DNA from: Solen grandis
Taxonomy: Eukaryota > Mollusca > Bivalvia > Adapedonta > Solenidae
Length of the DNA: 64,000 nucleotides
NCBI GenBank assembly: GCA_021229015.1
Contig: CM037777.1
Span: 60,542,085-60,606,084 of the forward strand
Direction: 5' to 3'
In this document: one piece after another, positions 12,551 to 18,500 of the stretch
Position numbering within the stretch: position 1 is the first letter of the stretch
Layout: every line of letters starts with the position of its first letter
Notes under the pieces: generated by a model
Told to the model about the DNA's origin: nothing
What the model saw: the letters and a program-made list of their open reading frames with translations, nothing else
Database searches by the model: none
Program-made: the position numbers and the translations under genes

Positions 12551-15500
12551 CCTGAAAAGGGGTTAATGGAAAAATTAATATCGGGTGTCGTAAAATTTAG
12601 CTAAATGTGACAATGCTTTGGTGGATTTATGAGATGTTCATTTTTTAAAAGCATAAATTATATTTTAGAAGTGATAATATCGTTATAGAATTGTTTGTTA
12701 GTTTTGAAATTTATGTTCTTAAACAAATTAAGGGCATGAGACAAGATAAAGTGAAACATCATTGTGGCATTACGTCATAGACGTGTGGGTTGATACCACA
12801 CCAAGTCACATTATCATGACAGTGGGTCGGGCAGTTCTGGCTTGACTGGACTTGACTATTTGAGTTTACCGTCGCTTCAACAATATTTCAGTCATATAGC
12901 GACGTCCAGCTAATTACAGGTGGAGGAAGACCCCGAATGCACGGAGGCATCCGGGTAGAACCACCGACATACCGCAAGCCAGCTGGAGGCTTCCTCACAT
13001 GAAAATCCGAATGACCCTGCCGGGATTCGAACCCACGCGGTGAGGGGCTGAGTGGGTGTTAAAAGGGCAGTCCTGGGACTCTCTTTATAGTATAATTTAC
13101 AAATAATGGTGAAATACCAGAATCATGTCAAGTATTAAGTATGTCTCGTCATGACCTCATGGTTACGGGGCGAATGCCCAGACCACTCGAACTCCAGGTC
13201 TTATCACCATTTTATAACTCTACAGGAGGCTGCAGTTGAGGCCAGGTACGTGACCCAGTTCCACTTCACGGCATGGCCGGACAAGGACACGCCCATCGGG
13301 ACATCAGGCCTGCTACACTTCCTTGACGTAGTTCGGGCACATAGCAACGTCCGCCCTTGGCTTGTACACTGCAGGTATGTATACCCATTGAATTATTTCT
13401 TAGGGCAAATAATGATTTATTTTAATGAAGACTCCATGTGAATTAAAATCAATTTTACAGCGGATGCTTCTGATCCTTCAAAAAGCTCTCCCTGCGTCTT
13501 CCAGTAACTGTGCTTGATTGAGATTGTCATTTTTGAATACAGATTTCTGTTTTTGTCCCTTTCTTCGAATTAGCTCAGATTCTACACAGTATGCATATCA
13601 AAAGAAAATCAGTAGTTGCATATACCATTTATGCTATTCAAAGTTCAAGTGAATACATGAATATTCATGAGGTAAAGGGTAAAACGATAGGCACTCCTTC
13701 AGATAATTAATCTTACCTCTGTCTTGTCTTACTATAAGCTAACGTGTTTGAATGGTTTCATCAGGAGATATGCATTTCACCTGAAATAAAAATTACATAT
13801 ACAAATATCATGAATACATTTATCAAGTTTTTTATTAGTTATCCTTTCTTTTTTTTATCTTAGAAAATCGATGTGCGGTCATATTAAAGACAGGCAATGT
13901 GCATTGGAGCCATCGTTACTTACACTCATATAGATATATACATATACTTATTTTTTCTTGGGCTTTTATCTTGGGTTCCTGTTTGTAAGGATTGTAAGGA
14001 AGTTGAACTAAATTATTTAAATTATACACTGATAGGTCTGTTCATTACAAGATAGCATGTTATGTACGATAGTTTTGAAATTACACGGTTTTTTATATTT
14101 GATATCACGTATAATTACATATAAAACTGTTATTGTATGATGTTGTTAAATACTGTTAAAATTTTGCATTTTTAAGATATATTTCATAGGATAATGCCTT
14201 TAAGATTGTTTTCTATGCTTTAGTGCCGGTGTTGGACGTACAGGGACATTCATTGCCATTGACATCCAGATGGAACAAGGCCAGGACGTGGGATATGTCA
14301 ATGTGCATAAGTGTGTCAACGAACTGAGGAAACAAAGAGTCTTCATGGTTCAAACAAAGGTAATCTAAATTGTCTCTGTTGCTGCGCCTGCTGCTTCTTC
14401 TTCTCCTTCCTTCTTTTTCTTTCTTGTCCTCCTCCTTTTTTCTTATCACTTTCACCCTTTCCTTCCTAAATAAAGTGCATTTTGACAAACGTGTAATATA
14501 CAATTTCAGACTTATGATAAGCTCAATACATATATAGATATTTGTCTTCGTTTGTTTATTTGGTTTGACGTCCCACTAACAGCATTTCAGTTTGTTTGTT
14601 TTTTTGAGTTGACATTCATACATAGTATATGATAGTATATGTAATGTCTCAGTCGCATTACTTGTGTGTGCCGTTTACGAACCAACCGGATTTGTGTGTG
14701 TGTTTTGTTTTTGTTGTTTCAACAAAATCTTTTTGTACGAGTTCTGATCCCATGCACGATTTTCCTCAGTTTATTTAGGTCGCAAGGGCGCTGTGTAAGA
14801 TGATTCTATCAGTCGTGGGAATCTCGTACAAGTTTGTGCGCGTTACAAATTATGAAAATATCATACGAGTCTCGTAAGAGATACTGATATCATTAGAGCT
14901 CCTTATAATATTTTATTTTTGCGATTTCCTGAAAACGTAAGTACGATTTCCTGCTTTGGAAAATCGTACCAGCCCCGTTTCTCATGTGACCACACAAAAA
15001 GTATCTAAGAGCTCCTACAAATTTTGAAAATGTCAATGAGCATCTATAATCGTACGATTTCATAATTTCTACGGACATCTCACGGTTGAAATATACATAT
15101 TTGAGACATGAAAATTGTTTTGAATAGCAATAGAAACAAAAAAGTAATACAGATTCACAAGAGTCCAAATGAAGAGGAAAATAATAAAATAAAGAACTAA
15201 TTAATACATAGAAGAAAAACAAAATCAAGAAAATTAGCAACGACCCAACAGAGATTCGAATGAAACATTAAAATTTATGGGTAATTCTAAAACAACATTT
15301 TGATAAACTGCTGAAAAGAATTTCAGGTCGATATACGTAAGGAAGTCAATGTGTTGTTATTCAGGACCAATATCGCTTCGTCCACGAGGCCCTGCTGGAA
15401 GGGTTAGTTCTTGGAACAAGACCGCTTCCCCTGGATGCATTTAAAGAGGACTACCAGGAACTGCAGAGGTTTGACCTCAGTTCACAGTCCTCTCCCTTGT

Positions 15501-18500
15501 CCCGCCAATTCGAGGTGAAGGTCGCTTTTCTGTCTACGTCCTACCTTATCAAACTATCAACCCGAAAACTTTATATTCATGTTGAATAATAACTGTTATA
15601 TTAACCACATACCGATCAGCGTTTTTTTTTTCTTTTCTTTTTAATAGATTGTTTTTTTGTCGAGTTAAAGGCATGCGTGCAATAAGCAATTATTTTCTAT
15701 TTCCGACAATTTTTCCCCATAAATTAGTTTCTAATTAATCACGCAAAGATTTAGAAAATTATCATGGCTAGTTTAAATTTTCATTCTCTGTCTATATAGA
15801 AAATAACTGCATTGTGCACGTATGCCTTTAAACATTTTGTTTCGATAAGCTTAATTTTAATCATAATGTATTTCCTTCATATTTCATAATGTATTTGGCA
15901 TACATTGATTTCAGAGGAATTGGTATATGTTCTATTGTGTGTGAAAAGTTGTTGCTTTTCACCAGTATGTTTCAATTATTCCCTTTGTAATGAAATTCAA
16001 AAGTATAAGAAAGGTTTCAACAAGAAACCGATTTGATACTCTTTATGAAGCTGCTACAAGAATATCAGAAGATAGAGGAGGTGCGTGCTTCAAAGAGAGA
16101 GGAAAACTGCTTGGCAGCTCAGCTGCCTGAAAATATACCCAAAAACAGGGACAACAATATCATACCAAGTAAGCATTTGAAGAAGATATACGTAAATACC
16201 TTCATCATTTCATTCCCGTTGTTACTTAATGATTTGCAGAAAAGGGTATAAATCAGGTTTTTTAGTTAATTTAAATTTTAATTTTATTCATATCCAAGAT
16301 GTATTGTGTTTGGTGTAAGAACTTGAGTTTGCCGATGTGACATACATTTTTTTATTTCGAAAGAATTTATATTTTCGGAGAGTGTTTGCAGTCCAAACGT
16401 AATATATTTCATGAAGATTTGATACTTTATATTTGCAATCTTTCTTTTGCACCTGATTATATTGATAAACGGTGTATTGTTTTTGCCTATTTAGTAACTT
16501 CTCCTTATGTTTACCATTAATATAGAATAGTGTTAGTGTTAAGAGTTTCATATTACAATTTTTTTGTTTGTTCCTCAGTGAATACAACTAGACCCTTCCT
16601 TGCATCAAGTGTGGAGGGATGTAACAACTACATCAACGCCGTGGTCATTCCGGTAACCTAGCTTACATATATATAGTACTGTAAAATCATGGACAAATTT
16701 CATTGATTCCGTGTAAAATTTCGCTTTCGCTAGTTCATATTCCAAATTATTTGCTGTCCATACTAAATGGGCGAATTTCGTTTTATAGATATTCGTGGGT
16801 AAAAGCATCCTCACAAATGAAAATGTATACGGGTGTGAATGACATTGCAGTTATCATCTAAGTTGCAGGGTTTCGTGTTAATAAAGCATATTTGAACATA
16901 TGCGTTTTTAACATAAGTGAAAAATAAGATTTTTTTAAGAGAGTATTCTGCTTTGCTATTCAAATTTTTACTCAAAATTGTCTATAATGGCAGATACGTT
17001 TTCTGAAAATTAAGCTGTGCTTTGTTGTTGTTGTTCTTCTTCTTCTTCTTCTTCTTCTGGGGTGTGTTTAACGTTTCGAAAATAAAGAATTCTATAGATT
17101 TTGCCAAAGTAAAGCAACATCTTACGTTGTTTTGTGGATTAAACTGTACAACTAGATAAATTCACTATTCTAAACTCGTTATACACTTATTTAAAATAGA
17201 AGATGTACACCCAGGATCCAGGATTTAAAAAAGTATTGTTCCTGCATAAATATATCACAATGGTGTCAAGTTTTTAGTATTGTTTGACCGATATGAAATG
17301 GATATTTCAGAAGCAGTGATAATAATGCTTTCAACCCAAAGAAGGTAGGGATCAAAAGCAAAAGTAGAAACGAAGTGTTAATTTGATTATATAAATATAA
17401 AATAACCATTATAAAGTATACAGCGTTTCACACAGATATTGACATTCTGTCTGAGCCTTTACAATTCATATTTGAGGGGCCGCCGTGGCCGAGCGGTTTC
17501 AGTCGTGGACTACAAATCTCTCAGCACCTCACCGCTGTGGGTTCGAATCCCGGTAGGGACTTCGGATTTTTCATGTGAGGAAGCTTTCCAGCTGGCTTGC
17601 GGTAGGTGGGTGGTTCTACCCGGATACCTCTGTGTACTCGGGGTCTTCTCCCACCTGTAATTAGCTGGACGTCGCTATATGATTGAAATACTATCGCAGT
17701 GACGGTAAACCTCAATACTACAACAACTTACAATTCATATTGCATGTTGGCAGAGCTACCGGCTAGCCCGGGGGTACATCCTAACCCAGATTCCGCTACC
17801 CGACACAGTGGTGGACTGGTGGAGACTGGTGCTTGAGACCCATGTCAGCCTGGTCGTCACTTTTGATGACGCCAACAACAATCCGGTAAGACTTGTCATC
17901 TAGTATACAATTTTCGTGGTCGTTTTCATTTCATTCTCGGTCCTAGGTGCTCAACATCTGCATTTACATTGTATATTTATTCCATATGGATTTACACCTA
18001 TATTGATATTATATGTATAAATTAGAATCCATGAATAAAAAAAGTGAAAAGAAAACATTTTTTAGCTTCTTGTTGTTGTTGTTGTTGTTGTTGTTGGGAG
18101 ATACCGGTTATAAAGAAAAATATCTAAATATATATGGAATATATCTGTAAAATGAAATGAATATAGATGTATAAAGATATATAGCAATCCGACACCTTCG
18201 ACACCAAAGCTATATAAGATATGAACTAATAGGGTATACCAGTCTTAGAAGCCTCATAAAATTACTTTAAGTCATTTTTTTTTTAAAGTTTGACTAATAT
18301 ATATCATAGATTATAATTATCCCAAAGAATTTCCTAGTGTGTCTAGTAATAGGATTAACCCTTTATTTCATATAGATGCTGTCTGATCAGGGTCTCCTTT
18401 GTTAGTTCATACAAATTGTAGGGTTAACATTTCAGAATAGAAACCTTTTTTTTTTTCTTTTTTTTTTTTTGCCGAATAAATCATTTGTTTTAACACCAGG

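Noticed and set aside
14213..15240. Minus-strand frames of 96 and 115 codons
   Set aside because: The first is antisense to RPTP exon 14 and a CTT-rich tract; the second is low-complexity intron sequence rich in Phe/Tyr/Leu.
17480..17560. tRNA gene (also at 9440, 24240, 41290, 51170, 33490 and others)
   Set aside because: Boxes A and B are present, but the sequences do not close into a cloverleaf by eye and each continues into a shared SINE body with target-site duplications.
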